From Flavobacteriales bacterium (GTDB lineage Bacteria; Bacteroidota; Bacteroidia; Flavobacteriales_D; Parvicellaceae): a DNA stretch of 34,027 bases. The notes under the pieces were generated by a model, which saw only the letters and a list, made by a program, of their open reading frames with translations, had not been told where the DNA came from and did not search any database. Within the stretch, counting starts at the first letter, position 1, and each line of letters opens with the position of its first letter. The stretch spans positions 1 through 34,027 of the forward strand of contig JAGYKU010000029.1 of NCBI GenBank assembly GCA_018401455.1, in the 5' to 3' direction. The position numbers and the translations under genes are program-made. Shown here piece by piece: positions 1-8,939 of the stretch.

Positions 1-1
1 A

Positions 2-3000
2 GCGCAAGCGTTTGCGTTTGCTACCAATGATGAGATTAATAACATGACTTTTTTCAATTTTGAATTAATAAATAGATCAACTCAAAGATTAAGAGATACT
101 TATTTTGCAGTGTATGCAGATCCAGATATTGGATGTTCTGATGAAGATTATATCGGTTGTGATGTTGCAAGAGGGGTTGGATATGCTTATAATGGTAACA
201 ACGTAGATGCTTCAAATGGAGATCCATGTGCTTTTCCTATAGGTCAAAATCCTCCTGCAATAGGAATCGATTTCTTTGAAGGACCTTACCAAGATAATGA
301 CGGATTGGACAATCCTTTAACGACTGATGTTCAAGTAGCTTTAGCGCAAGACGGAATTCCATATAGTGGCTTAGGAATTGGTTATGGCGATGGAGTTGTT
401 GATAACGAAAGATTAGGAATGAAGAGGTTTGTTTACTATTCTAGAGGTGCTCCTCCTGCTCAATCAGATCCAACAGTATTTACTCAATACTACAACTATA
501 TGGACGGAAAATGGATTGATAATGAACCATTTATTTGGGGTGGTTCTGGTTATCCTGGTTCACCAGGATCAACAAGTGTTGGTTCAAATTATATGTTCCC
601 AGGTAATTCGGATCCTTTATTTTGGTCAACAAATGGAATTGTTACTGCTCCATTCGATTGGTCTGAATCCACCAATGGAAACCCTCCACAAGATAGAAGA
701 TGGGTACAATCTGCTGGACCATTTACATTAGAACCAGGTGCATTAAACAATATTACTGTAGGTGTAGTTTATGGTAAAACAAGTAACGGAATAGCATTTA
801 ATTCGGTTGAGTTAATGTTAAAGGCAGATGACAAGGCACAAGCATTGTTTGACAATTGTTTTAGAATCTTAAATGGACCAGATGCACCAGATTTGTCAGC
901 TCAAGAATTAGATAGAGAAGTAATACTATATGTTACTAATAGACAAGGATTGAGTAATAATTATGTAAATTCTCCAGAAGATTACGAAGAATTAGATCCT
1001 ATTATTTTGGCTTTAAATGACCCAAGTTACGACCCGTTCTATAGATTTCAGGGGTACAAAATTTACCAGTTGAAAGATCAAAATGTTGGACCTGATGAAT
1101 TAGATAATGACACAAGAGCTAGACTTGTTGCTCAATGTGATGTAAAAGACGGAATTGGTCAAATGATTAATTTCCCAATCGATCCTGACTTAGGTTTCCC
1201 AGTTGCTACTGAAATGGTAAACGGTGCAGATCAAGGAATACAACATTCATTCAGAGTAACAGAAGATTTATTTGCACAAGGGTCAAATAAAAATCTTGTA
1301 AACCACAAAAAGTACTACTATATGGCAATAGCTTATGCACATAATTATTACAAACCTTTTACTTTAGGAGCTGACGGACAGCAATATCCTTATTTATCAG
1401 GACGTAAAGGTGCAACTGGTGCTATTCAAACTTTAACAGTAATACCTCATATTCCTACATCTGAAGCAGGCGGGACAGTTCAGTTAGCGGAATACGGTTA
1501 TGGGCCAAAAATTACTAGAGTAGAAGGTAATGGAAGTGGTCCTTCAAATATTTTAAACTTAACAGCAGAATCAGAAGCTGATATAGTTGCAAACTTTACA
1601 CCAAGTAATGTTACTTATGAAAATGCTGCAGGACCTATAGAAGTAAAAGTTATAGATCCATTAAATGTTAAGGGTGGAAAATATAAATTATGGTTTACAA
1701 ATTATCCAGCAAGTTGTAACAATAATAAGTTAGACACATTAAATTGGGTTTGTGTAAGAACTTTAGGTTCTGAAATTGATACTGTTTTTAGTGAAATGTC
1801 AATACAAATCGGAAATCAGCAACTTATTCCTGATTGGGGTATCTCAATTAATGTTGAACAATATTTTCCAGTAGACATTTCTGGAAGAGAATTAACAGAA
1901 TTACTGTATCATGAATTAACTTTTGCAGATTCTTCTAAGAGGTGGTTAGGTGGTATACCAAATCAAGACGGATTCACTGCTCAAAACTGGATTGAATCTG
2001 GAACTTCTGACGATTCTACAAGTGCTTGTGGAAGTTCAACAGATTGGAAAGATCAAATAGGAGTAGATGATGAACAAGTTTTTGAAGGAGTAATTGGAGG
2101 TACATGGGCTCCAGCTAAGTTGGTAAGAAATATGGATTGTTTCCATATGCCTTTCCCTTCAAATTGGTCTAGTATTAGTGGAGGTATTGGTACACACCAT
2201 TCTCACTCAGTTGATATCGTTTTTACAAATGATAAGTCTAAATGGACAAGAGTACCTGTGTTAGAAACACAAGACGATCCTAACTTATCTTGGAATGGAA
2301 GTACTAACAAACTAAGAGTTAAAAAAATGCCATCTAAAGATAAAAATGGTAATTCTGCCGCTTCTGGTTCTGGAAATAGTTCAAATATTAATGATGCAAA
2401 CTTTATATCGGAAGTTGGTATGAGTTGGTTCCCAGGTTATGCTATAGATGTGACTACTGGAGAAAGATTAAATATGGCATTTGGAGAGGATTCTTGGCTA
2501 GGAAACGAAAACGGTAAAGATATGTTGTGGAACCCTACCAACAGAATGTTTACTCAATTTGGACAGGTTTTATTTGGAGGTAAGCATTATGTTTATATTT
2601 TCAAAAATTTTAGAAAAGAACAATCTACTCAAAATAATTTTGATGATAACATGCCTGCTTATGACCATGGACAATATTTATATCAAAAATTAATTGTTCC
2701 AAACACTCCAAGTACTGCAGATAACTTAAAAGTATGGAGAGCATGTTCTTGGGTAGGTATGCCAATGTTATCAGAGACTGCTTCAAATAATTTAAGCAAT
2801 GATCCTTATGCGTTTATTGAAACAGATGCTAGAATTCAAATTAGAACTGCTCAGAAATATCAAAGACAATCTACAGATGGTTTATGGTTTGGAGATTGTG
2901 GTCAAGCAGGATCTAGCCAAAACAATTGGTACAATATGTACGAATTTGATATGGATGAGATAGCAACTTTAACTAATAATGCAAATGCTGCTGACAGTGC

Positions 3001-3325
3001 TATGGATTTAATAAACATTGTTCCAAATCCATACTATGCATATTCTAACTATGAATTAAATAGATTAGATAATTTAGTTAAGATAGTTAATTTACCAGAT
3101 CAGTGTACTATTAAAATATACAATATGGAAGGAACATTAGTTAGAACTTTCCAAAAAGATAGTCCAGTAACTTCAGTAGATTGGGATTTGAAAAATCATG
3201 TTGGAATTCCAATTGCAAGTGGAATGTATATCATTCATGTTGAAACTGAAATTAACGGTGAGAAAAAAGAAAGATTACTTAAATGGTTAGGTGTAATTAG
3301 ACCTCCAGATTTAGAAAATTTCTAA
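2..3325 (+). CDS. Very large secreted T9SS cargo protein, 5' end missing
   Basis: The frame is open to the left edge (AQAFAFATNDEINN precedes the first ATG at 44), so the gene starts outside the window and at least 1107 residues are present. The protein is rich in Asn, Gly, Ser, Trp and Tyr, as expected for an exported surface protein, with few Lys/Arg clusters and no obvious membrane span. The last ~95 residues look like a type A T9SS sorting domain: VPNPYYAYS opens it, then VKIVNLPDQCTIKIYN, GTLVRTF and SGMYIIHVE, the usual beta-sandwich signature. Unusually it continues about 20 residues past the normal end, to KWLGVIRPPDLENF. Function of the body is not recognised. A PorV/PorQ-family gene follows after 39 bp on the same strand, which suggests co-expression of cargo and outer-membrane accessory. 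Secretion by T9SS is inference from the tail. Confidence 0.8.
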   Translation, partial: AQAFAFATNDEINNMTFFNFELINRSTQRLRDTYFAVYADPDIGCSDEDYIGCDVARGVGYAYNGNNVDASNGDPCAFPIGQNPPAIGIDFFEGPYQDNDGLDNPLTTDVQVALAQDGIPYSGLGIGYGDGVVDNERLGMKRFVYYSRGAPPAQSDPTVFTQYYNYMDGKWIDNEPFIWGGSGYPGSPGSTSVGSNYMFPGNSDPLFWSTNGIVTAPFDWSESTNGNPPQDRRWVQSAGPFTLEPGALNNITVGVVYGKTSNGIAFNSVELMLKADDKAQALFDNCFRILNGPDAPDLSAQELDREVILYVTNRQGLSNNYVNSPEDYEELDPIILALNDPSYDPFYRFQGYKIYQLKDQNVGPDELDNDTRARLVAQCDVKDGIGQMINFPIDPDLGFPVATEMVNGADQGIQHSFRVTEDLFAQGSNKNLVNHKKYYYMAIAYAHNYYKPFTLGADGQQYPYLSGRKGATGAIQTLTVIPHIPTSEAGGTVQLAEYGYGPKITRVEGNGSGPSNILNLTAESEADIVANFTPSNVTYENAAGPIEVKVIDPLNVKGGKYKLWFTNYPASCNNNKLDTLNWVCVRTLGSEIDTVFSEMSIQIGNQQLIPDWGISINVEQYFPVDISGRELTELLYHELTFADSSKRWLGGIPNQDGFTAQNWIESGTSDDSTSACGSSTDWKDQIGVDDEQVFEGVIGGTWAPAKLVRNMDCFHMPFPSNWSSISGGIGTHHSHSVDIVFTNDKSKWTRVPVLETQDDPNLSWNGSTNKLRVKKMPSKDKNGNSAASGSGNSSNINDANFISEVGMSWFPGYAIDVTTGERLNMAFGEDSWLGNENGKDMLWNPTNRMFTQFGQVLFGGKHYVYIFKNFRKEQSTQNNFDDNMPAYDHGQYLYQKLIVPNTPSTADNLKVWRACSWVGMPMLSETASNNLSNDPYAFIETDARIQIRTAQKYQRQSTDGLWFGDCGQAGSSQNNWYNMYEFDMDEIATLTNNANAADSAMDLINIVPNPYYAYSNYELNRLDNLVKIVNLPDQCTIKIYNMEGTLVRTFQKDSPVTSVDWDLKNHVGIPIASGMYIIHVETEINGEKKERLLKWLGVIRPPDLENF

Positions 3326-3364
3326 TTTGAACTTAAATTTATTTATAGATAAGAAATACTAATT

Positions 3365-4459
3365 ATGATGATAAGTAAAAATATATTAATTGGAGTCTTG
3401 ATAGGAAGTGCTTCCATTTTATCTTCAAATTCCTTAATTGCAGGAAATGAGGATAGAGCTGGTTCTGCTGGTTCCTCTGAGTTGAATATCAATCCTTGGT
3501 CTAGAGGTGCTGGAATGGGAACTGCTGGTTTAGCGTCAATGAATGGATTGGAGTCAATGTTCTTTAACGTTGCAGGTCTTTCATATACAGAAGGTACTGA
3601 AATGGCTTTTTCAAGATCAAATTGGATGGGTCAGGCAGCAGATATTAGTTTAAATGCATTTGGTTTAGCCAAAAAACTTGGAGAAACAGGAGCGATGGGA
3701 ATTTCAATTTCTAGTTTTAATTTTGGAGATATACCTATTACTACAACTGAACTTCCTGAAGGAGGTTTGGGAAATTATTCTCCCTCTGCTGTAAACATAA
3801 CTATGGGATACTCGAAAAGGTTTTCACCTTCTATTTCAGGAGGTCTAGCTTTAAAAATGGTATCTCAACAAATGACTAATATTAGAACTCAAGGTGTTGC
3901 TCTTGACGCAGGGATTAGATATGTAACAGGAGAAAATGACCAAATTAAATTTGCAATATCTCTTAGAAATGTTGGACCTCCTATGAGATATAGAGGTGAT
4001 GGACTATCTCAAGAGATACAAAACTTAGATACTGAGTTATTGTTAAATATGGAACATAGATCAGCAGGTTATGAACTTCCTTCACAATTGAATATTGGTG
4101 GTGCTTATGATTTCATATTTAACGAAACATCAATTCTTACTGCAGCATTAACTTATACTGCAAACTCATTTACTAGAGATCAATGGAGATTAGGTTTTGA
4201 ATATAAATTAAACAGTGATAAAGTTCATGTAGCTTTTAGAGCAGGTTATGTTTATGAATCTAATATTATTTCTAATGAAAACAGAGCAACTGCTCTAACT
4301 GGTCCTAGTGGTGGAGTTAGTATTGATTTCCCATTTGGAGATAATGGAACTAAAGTTGGTTTAGACTACGCTATTAGAACTAGCGTATTAGGTTTAATTC
4401 ACACTGTTGGTGCTAAGATTCATTATAGGAGAAAGATAATTTTTAATAAGAAAAATTAA
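3365..4459 (+). CDS. PorV/PorQ family outer-membrane protein
   Basis: 364 residues with an N-terminal signal peptide (hydrophobic stretch about residues 5-26, ending near SLIAG). The mature start is typical of the PorV/PorQ (DUF3308) family: SELNINPWSRGAGMGTAGLA, followed by MFFNVAGLS (the family's 'NPAGL' position), then alternating amphipathic beta strands (TEMAFSRSNWMG, AMGISISSFNFG, ITMGYSKRFS). PorV-type proteins are 14-strand barrels that collect T9SS cargo at the outer membrane and hand it to the attachment machinery. This one sits directly behind a large T9SS-like cargo gene and is more likely a dedicated paralog than the core porV, but the sequence alone cannot separate them. ATG 3365 is followed at once by a second ATG, and either could start. 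Confidence 0.8.
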   Translation: MMISKNILIGVLIGSASILSSNSLIAGNEDRAGSAGSSELNINPWSRGAGMGTAGLASMNGLESMFFNVAGLSYTEGTEMAFSRSNWMGQAADISLNAFGLAKKLGETGAMGISISSFNFGDIPITTTELPEGGLGNYSPSAVNITMGYSKRFSPSISGGLALKMVSQQMTNIRTQGVALDAGIRYVTGENDQIKFAISLRNVGPPMRYRGDGLSQEIQNLDTELLLNMEHRSAGYELPSQLNIGGAYDFIFNETSILTAALTYTANSFTRDQWRLGFEYKLNSDKVHVAFRAGYVYESNIISNENRATALTGPSGGVSIDFPFGDNGTKVGLDYAIRTSVLGLIHTVGAKIHYRRKIIFNKKN

Positions 4460-4466
4460 CATATAG

Positions 4467-4486
4467 AGAGTCCATCGATGGACTCT
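4467..4486 (+). terminator. Perfect 20-bp palindrome, probable hairpin terminator
   Basis: AGAGTCCA-TCGA-TGGACTCT is a perfect inverted repeat 7 bp after the stop of the PorV-like gene, and the arms can be extended by an A-T pair across a G-T mismatch. It is followed by TTTGTAGTTTAT, a weak T-rich tract, so it may terminate or protect the 3' end of the upstream operon before greA. A protein-binding site is the alternative. Confidence 0.55.
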
Positions 4487-4523
4487 TTGTAGTTTATATA
4501 ATATTGATAAATACATTATTGTT

Positions 4524-4991
4524 ATGTCTAAAATTAACTATTTTACAGAAGAAGGGCTTTTGAAATTAAAAAATGAGGTTAAACAACTTGAAACAGTTGA
4601 AAGGCCTAAAATATCACAACAAATAGCTGAAGCTAGAGATAAAGGAGACTTGTCTGAAAATGCAGAATATGACGCTGCAAAAGAAGCTCAAGGGATGCTA
4701 GAAGCTAGAATTGCAAAACTAAAAGAACAACTTTCTAATGCACGTGTTATAGACGATTCATTAATGGATAATTCTAAAGTTTTTATTTTAAGTAAAGTCA
4801 CTATCAAAAATATAAAAACAACGCAACTATGGAATATACCTAGTCGCTGATGGTAGCTGTATCTTAAATTAAAAAAAATATCCATTGACTCACCCATTGG
4901 AAAAGGTCTTCTAGGAAAAACTGTTGATACTGTCTGTGCTGAAACACCTGCTGGAATTATGGAATTTGAAATTATGGACATTTCTAGATAA
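4524..4991 (+). pseudogene. greA: Transcription elongation factor GreA, frameshifted
   Basis: GreA rescues backtracked RNA polymerase by stimulating transcript cleavage. Residues 1-80 or so give the complete N-terminal coiled coil, with the family signature DKGDLSENAEYDAAKEAQ carrying the acidic tip. The frame then breaks and stops at 4850. The C-terminal FKBP-like domain is still readable in the other frames: MEYT, then VADGSCILK, then KKISIDSPIGKGLLGKT and AGIMEFEIMDISR to the stop at 4989-4991. Three single-base losses explain everything: one A in the run at 4814-4818, one T at 4841, one A in 4866-4868. Their sum is three, so the last part is back in the starting frame, and the repaired length would be about 156 residues, close to the usual 158. 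The absence of missense damage argues for sequence error over decay. Its stop overlaps the next gene's ATG (TAATG). Confidence 0.85.
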
Positions 4992-5380
4992 TGCCAACTA
5001 TTTTACTAAAATAATAAAAGGAGAAATTCCCCGTTACAAAATTCAGAAGATGAAAACTTTTTGCTTTTAGATATTAATCCTATCGCAAAGGACATACACT
5101 GGTTGTTCCAAAAATAGAAATTGATAATTTTTTTTTCATCTAGAAGACGACCTTCTCATGGCATATATGCCTTTTTGTAAGAAAGTAAGCAAAGCTATTG
5201 AAAAAGTTGTGCCTTGTAATAGAGTAGGGGTTTCTGTAATAGGGACTAGAAGTTCCTCATGCTCACGTTCACCTTATTCCTCTTAATGATATGACTGACG
5301 CATCATTTTCAAAGAAAAAACTAGAATTTTCCAAAGAAGAATTTCTGGTATTAGCGAATGCTATTTCTAAACAATTTTAA
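4991..5380 (+). pseudogene. HIT family protein (histidine-triad nucleotide hydrolase), frameshifted
   Basis: No single frame covers it, but joining frames gives a normal ~129-residue HIT protein: MPTI, KIIKGEIPRYK, EDENFLLLDINPIA, then GHTLVVPKIEIDN, HLEDDLLMAYMPFCKKVSKA, VPCNRVGVSVIG, and the active site VPHAHVHLIPL (HxHxH at 5258-5272), ending ANAISKQF. HIT proteins hydrolyse nucleoside phosphoramidates or related nucleotides. Indels needed: one T in 5001-5004, one base near 5043-5045, one A near 5085-5090, the nine-T run at 5128-5136, and one extra G at 5242-5244. All but one lie in or beside homopolymers. The ATG overlaps the greA stop, so the pair is translationally coupled, an arrangement I recall as common in Flavobacteriales. 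Gene identity is sure; whether it is really broken is not. Confidence 0.8.
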
Positions 5381-5522
5381 TAGTCTTTTTTAACGCATCT
5401 CAGAGCTTTCAACTTTATCTTTTGAATAATTAATTGAGATTTTTATCATCACTTCGCTTCTATTTTATTTCTTTGTAATCCAATACTTATTTTCATTCAT
5501 AAAATAGGAAAAAACTCGCATT

Positions 5523-6917
5523 ATGACATTAATAAAATCTATTTCAGGAATTAGAGGAACTATAGGCGGAAAACCCAACGAAGGTCTTTCTCCTCTTGAT
5601 ATTGTAAAATTTACTTCAGCTTATGGCACATGGTTGATTCAAAACAACCCCAATATCAATAAACTTAAAGTAGTTGTAGGAAGAGATGCCAGAATTTCAG
5701 GTTTAATGGTAAAAAACATTTGTATAGGAACTTTACAGGGCTTAGGAATTGATGTCATTGATTTGGATTTGTCAACTACTCCCACGGTCGAAATTGCAGT
5801 GCCTTTAGAAAATGCACAAGGAGGAATTATCCTCACTGCAAGTCACAATCCTAAACAGTGGAACGCCTTGAAACTTTTGAATCAAAAGGGAGAGTTTATT
5901 TCCGCTGCAGAAGGTGAGGCTATTTTAAAACTTGCCGAAAATGAAGCATTCAATTATGCTGAAGTAGATGATTTGGGAATTATTACAAAGGATGATACGT
6001 ATTTACAAAAACACATTGATATTGTCAAAAATCTACCTTTAGTAGATGCTGATGCCATAGCAAAGGCTAATTTCACTATCGCTTGTGATTCTGTGAATAG
6101 CACAGGTGGAATTTTTGTTCCTGAATTGTTGAGACAATTAGGGGTAAAAAATATTATTTCGCTTTATGACCAACCTAATGGTATATTTCCTCATAATCCT
6201 GAACCTTTACCAGAAAACTTAACTGAAATTGCTGAAGTAATGAAAACGCAAAAAGCAGATTTAGGTATTGTAGTAGATCCTGATGTAGATAGATTAGCTT
6301 TCGTGTGCGAAGATGGAAGTATGTTTGGAGAAGAATATACTTTGGTTGCAATAAGTGATTATGTATTGTCTCAAACTAAAGGGAACACAGTTTCTAATCT
6401 TTCGAGTACTAGAGCACTTAGAGATGTTACAGAAAAACATGGTTGCAAATATGAAGCTTCTGCAGTAGGAGAGGTGAATGTAGTGGATAAAATGAAAGCA
6501 ACCAATGCCATTATCGGAGGAGAAGGGAACGGAGGCATAATCTATCCAGAAGTTCATTATGGAAGAGACGCACTTGTAGGAATTGGTTTGTTTTTAACTC
6601 AATTGGCTAAAGATGGTCGAAAAGTTTCAGAACTCAAAGCTTCCTATCCGCAATACACGATTTCTAAAAATAAAATAGAACTCACTCCTTCTATCAATGT
6701 TGATGATGTATTGTTAAAAATCAAAACTAAATATGCAGACCAACCCATTAATGATATTGATGGTGTAAAAATAGAATTGGGTAACGAATGGGTGCATTTG
6801 AGAAAATCTAATACAGAACCCATTATAAGAATTTACGCAGAAAGTACTTCTGAGTCTTCTGCAAATGCTTTAGGGGAGAGATTTGTGAAGGAACTTAAAG
6901 AATTAGCAGAAGGATAA
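5523..6917 (+). CDS. glmM: Phosphoglucosamine mutase / phosphohexomutase
   Basis: 464 residues, normal for the alpha-D-phosphohexomutase superfamily. It carries all four active-site loops: the phosphoserine loop TASHNP at 105-110 (Ser107 is the phosphorylated residue), the metal loop DPDVDR at 252-257, the sugar-binding GEGNGG at 333-338, and the phosphate-binding RKSNTEP at 427-433. The N-terminus KSISGIRGTIGG is the standard start, so ATG 5523 is secure. The enzyme interconverts glucosamine-6-phosphate and glucosamine-1-phosphate on the way to UDP-GlcNAc, or a related sugar phosphate. Bacteroidota often annotate this family as glmM, but a phosphomannomutase or phosphoglucomutase role cannot be excluded from motifs. 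The gene stands alone after the HIT gene (142 bp gap) and is convergent with the SpoIIE gene downstream. Confidence 0.9.
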   Translation: MTLIKSISGIRGTIGGKPNEGLSPLDIVKFTSAYGTWLIQNNPNINKLKVVVGRDARISGLMVKNICIGTLQGLGIDVIDLDLSTTPTVEIAVPLENAQGGIILTASHNPKQWNALKLLNQKGEFISAAEGEAILKLAENEAFNYAEVDDLGIITKDDTYLQKHIDIVKNLPLVDADAIAKANFTIACDSVNSTGGIFVPELLRQLGVKNIISLYDQPNGIFPHNPEPLPENLTEIAEVMKTQKADLGIVVDPDVDRLAFVCEDGSMFGEEYTLVAISDYVLSQTKGNTVSNLSSTRALRDVTEKHGCKYEASAVGEVNVVDKMKATNAIIGGEGNGGIIYPEVHYGRDALVGIGLFLTQLAKDGRKVSELKASYPQYTISKNKIELTPSINVDDVLLKIKTKYADQPINDIDGVKIELGNEWVHLRKSNTEPIIRIYAESTSESSANALGERFVKELKELAEG

Positions 6918-6948
6918 ATCTTTGAATTTTAAGACCATAGTTTTCCTC

Positions 6949-7740
6949 CTAAAGTCGGACGCCTATAATACAAACATCATCGACTTGCTCCAAATCTCCT
7001 CTCCAAGACTCAAAGGAATCTATAAGTTTTTGTCTTTGCTCAATCATAGAGAAATTCTGGATGCTTAATAATAAAGTTTTTAAACCACTGCTTTTAAATT
7101 TTTTGCCTTTAATTCCTCCAAACTGATCCACAAATCCATCCGAAAAAAGGTAAAATACATCTCCTTTATTTACAGTAATATTTGACGAATTAAAAGGTTT
7201 TGAAAAGTCTGTTTTACCAATGGGCTGTTTGTCGCCTTTATATTCTTCAATTTCTTGGGCATTTTTTCTTATCAACCATAAGGAATTATTGGCGCCCGAA
7301 AACTCCATTTGAAAAGTTTGGTTGTCGTTGTTTGAATAATTATAGTTATGAATCGTGCACAAAGCAATGTCCATTCCATCCATCATTCTTTCAGAAGATT
7401 TGGCAAATTCACCTTCTACCAATTCTCTTGTTTTATTAAGAATGGAAGCAGGATTGGTCAATCCATATTCGTGAACACTTCGATTCAAACTATTATTACA
7501 AACCACACTTACCATTGCGCCAGGAACTCCGTGACCTGTGCAATCTGCTGCTGCAATGAGCAGTTTATCATCCTTTTGTTCCAACCAATAAAAGTCTCCT
7601 GCTACGATGTCTTTAGGTAAATATAAAACACAAATATCTTTGAAAATTGAGGCTATGGTTTCATCAGAAGGTAAAATGGCAGATTGAATTCGTTTTGCAT
7701 AATTAATAGAATCCATAATCTCCTTATTTTTGATGCCCAA
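6949..7740 (-). CDS. SpoIIE-type PP2C serine phosphatase domain (C-terminal half of a split gene)
   Basis: This is a complete SpoIIE/PP2C catalytic domain. The linker NYAKRIQSAILP is followed by GDFYW, AADCTGHGVPGA, DGMD, FSGANNSLW, FSDGFVDQFGG and the terminal VDD, which supply the aspartates for the two metal ions. The family dephosphorylates anti-anti-sigma or other STAS proteins. There is no ATG at the 5' end. The frame stays open upstream to 7839, and that stretch encodes the end of a membrane span and a basic stop-transfer segment (FLIFLFNRLKITRKQNEII), exactly what precedes the phosphatase in the intact paralog at 29691-31664. The TPR gene just upstream stops at 7830 without reaching a phosphatase. 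I therefore read these two entries as one TPR-TM-SpoIIE gene broken by two indels, and TTG 7740 is not a genuine start. Confidence 0.85.
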   Translation of the reverse strand: MGIKNKEIMDSINYAKRIQSAILPSDETIASIFKDICVLYLPKDIVAGDFYWLEQKDDKLLIAAADCTGHGVPGAMVSVVCNNSLNRSVHEYGLTNPASILNKTRELVEGEFAKSSERMMDGMDIALCTIHNYNYSNNDNQTFQMEFSGANNSLWLIRKNAQEIEEYKGDKQPIGKTDFSKPFNSSNITVNKGDVFYLFSDGFVDQFGGIKGKKFKSSGLKTLLLSIQNFSMIEQRQKLIDSFESWRGDLEQVDDVCIIGVRL

Positions 7741-7829
7741 TTCTACAAATGCTTTGTCAATTTGTGTTTTTCTAAAAGCAATAATTTCGTTTTGTTTCCT
7801 TGTGATTTTAAGACGATTGAAAAGAAATA

Positions 7830-8939
7830 TTAGAAACTTCTATAATGAGAATAACCACAATTATAGCAGCAATATGATATTTCTTGGCGCTCTTCTTTTT
7901 GGTCAAATTCTAGTTGCTTAATTTTTCTTTCTTTCTCGTTTTTGTATTCAAGAATGTTTTTTACAATGTCTCTATATTTACTTTCACCAGAAGTTTCTTT
8001 GAAAGTCGTAGTGTGAAATCTCAAATAATCATACGCTTCTTTATAGTTTTCATTCGTATAATTGATAGCCGCTAATTGTTCTGATATTTTGATTTGATTG
8101 TCTTTTGAGCCTGTCTCTTTTGCCAGTTGATCTGCTTGAAGCAGAAAGTTTTGGGCATCATCAAGATTACCTTTTATCAAATAAACTTCTGCAAAATTTC
8201 TATACGTTTCTGCCAACCTTTTTTTATCAGATATTTGAGCATATTTTAGAATTGCTTTTTGCAAGTATTCTAACGATTCATCGAATTTTTTTTCTTTGAG
8301 TAAGGTTGCGCCAATCAACAAATAGGAGTCGGCAATGCTTCTGGTGTCATCTGTTTTTAATCTGTGTTCCAATGCTTTTTTATGATAATATAAGGCAGAA
8401 TCAGCTTGTTTTTGAGCCATATAAAAATTACCAAAATAAGAATAACTATACCCAATGTCGTAATCATTGCCTAATTCTAATCTTATAGATAAAGATTTTT
8501 CATAGTAAGGAATGGTCAAATTGGTGTCTCCAAGATTGAAATAAATAAAACCAATGATTAAGTTTGCCAAGCCCTGATCCTCAAGGTCTATGCATATTTC
8601 TGCAATTCTTAATCCTTCCACAGCATTTTCCATTGCTGCTTCAAAATCACTTTCATATAAGTTGATATAAGCAAGATTGGTATATGAAGATGCTAGCCCT
8701 TTTCCCCAATTAAGTTGTTTAGCATTTTCCAAAGCATCATTGACATAACTTTTTGCAGCCTCCAAATCTCCTTTGATGCGATATACATTTGCTGAATCTA
8801 TGTTCGTAAATACAGACAAACTATCGGCTTCTGAAACACTGTTGTTGTAGGATGGTAATTCTTCTGTTGAGCAATTAGAAAATATTGCTAAAATAATAAT
8901 AAGAGATATGTAAATTCGAAAATTCAAATTATTTCCCAA
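7830..8939 (-). CDS. TPR-repeat sensor (N-terminal half of a split SpoIIE phosphatase)
   Basis: The product has a signal-like hydrophobic N-terminus (IYISLIIILAIFSNCS; the Cys could be lipidated, although the lipobox is weak). It continues with about six tetratricopeptide repeats at residues 45-300 (for example ASSYTNLAYINLYESDFEAA and SDSYLLIGATLLKEKKFDES-like units) and then a charged helix ending KIKQLEFDQ. The annotated frame ends in an atypical tail (SYCCYNCGYSHYRSF). In the next frame the same bases read KKSAKKYHIAAIIVVILII, a good membrane helix, and a second shift leads into the phosphatase at 6949. No ATG precedes the signal segment, so the start must be TTG 8939 (or TTG 8927), overlapping the last 11 bases of mnmE, which implies coupled translation. 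TPRs here probably sense a periplasmic or surface protein partner (inference). Confidence 0.75.
   Translation of the reverse strand: MGNNLNFRIYISLIIILAIFSNCSTEELPSYNNSVSEADSLSVFTNIDSANVYRIKGDLEAAKSYVNDALENAKQLNWGKGLASSYTNLAYINLYESDFEAAMENAVEGLRIAEICIDLEDQGLANLIIGFIYFNLGDTNLTIPYYEKSLSIRLELGNDYDIGYSYSYFGNFYMAQKQADSALYYHKKALEHRLKTDDTRSIADSYLLIGATLLKEKKFDESLEYLQKAILKYAQISDKKRLAETYRNFAEVYLIKGNLDDAQNFLLQADQLAKETGSKDNQIKISEQLAAINYTNENYKEAYDYLRFHTTTFKETSGESKYRDIVKNILEYKNEKERKIKQLEFDQKEERQEISYCCYNCGYSHYRSF

Noticed and set aside
4800..4850. Programmed ribosomal frameshift in greA
   Set aside because: Three separate shifts would be needed in greA and five more in hit. No slippery site plus stem-loop arrangement is seen, and greA is not known to use frameshifting.
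4688..4981. Minus-strand open frame across the greA break
   Set aside because: It mirrors the greA coding sequence. The plus-strand reading gives a perfect GreA.
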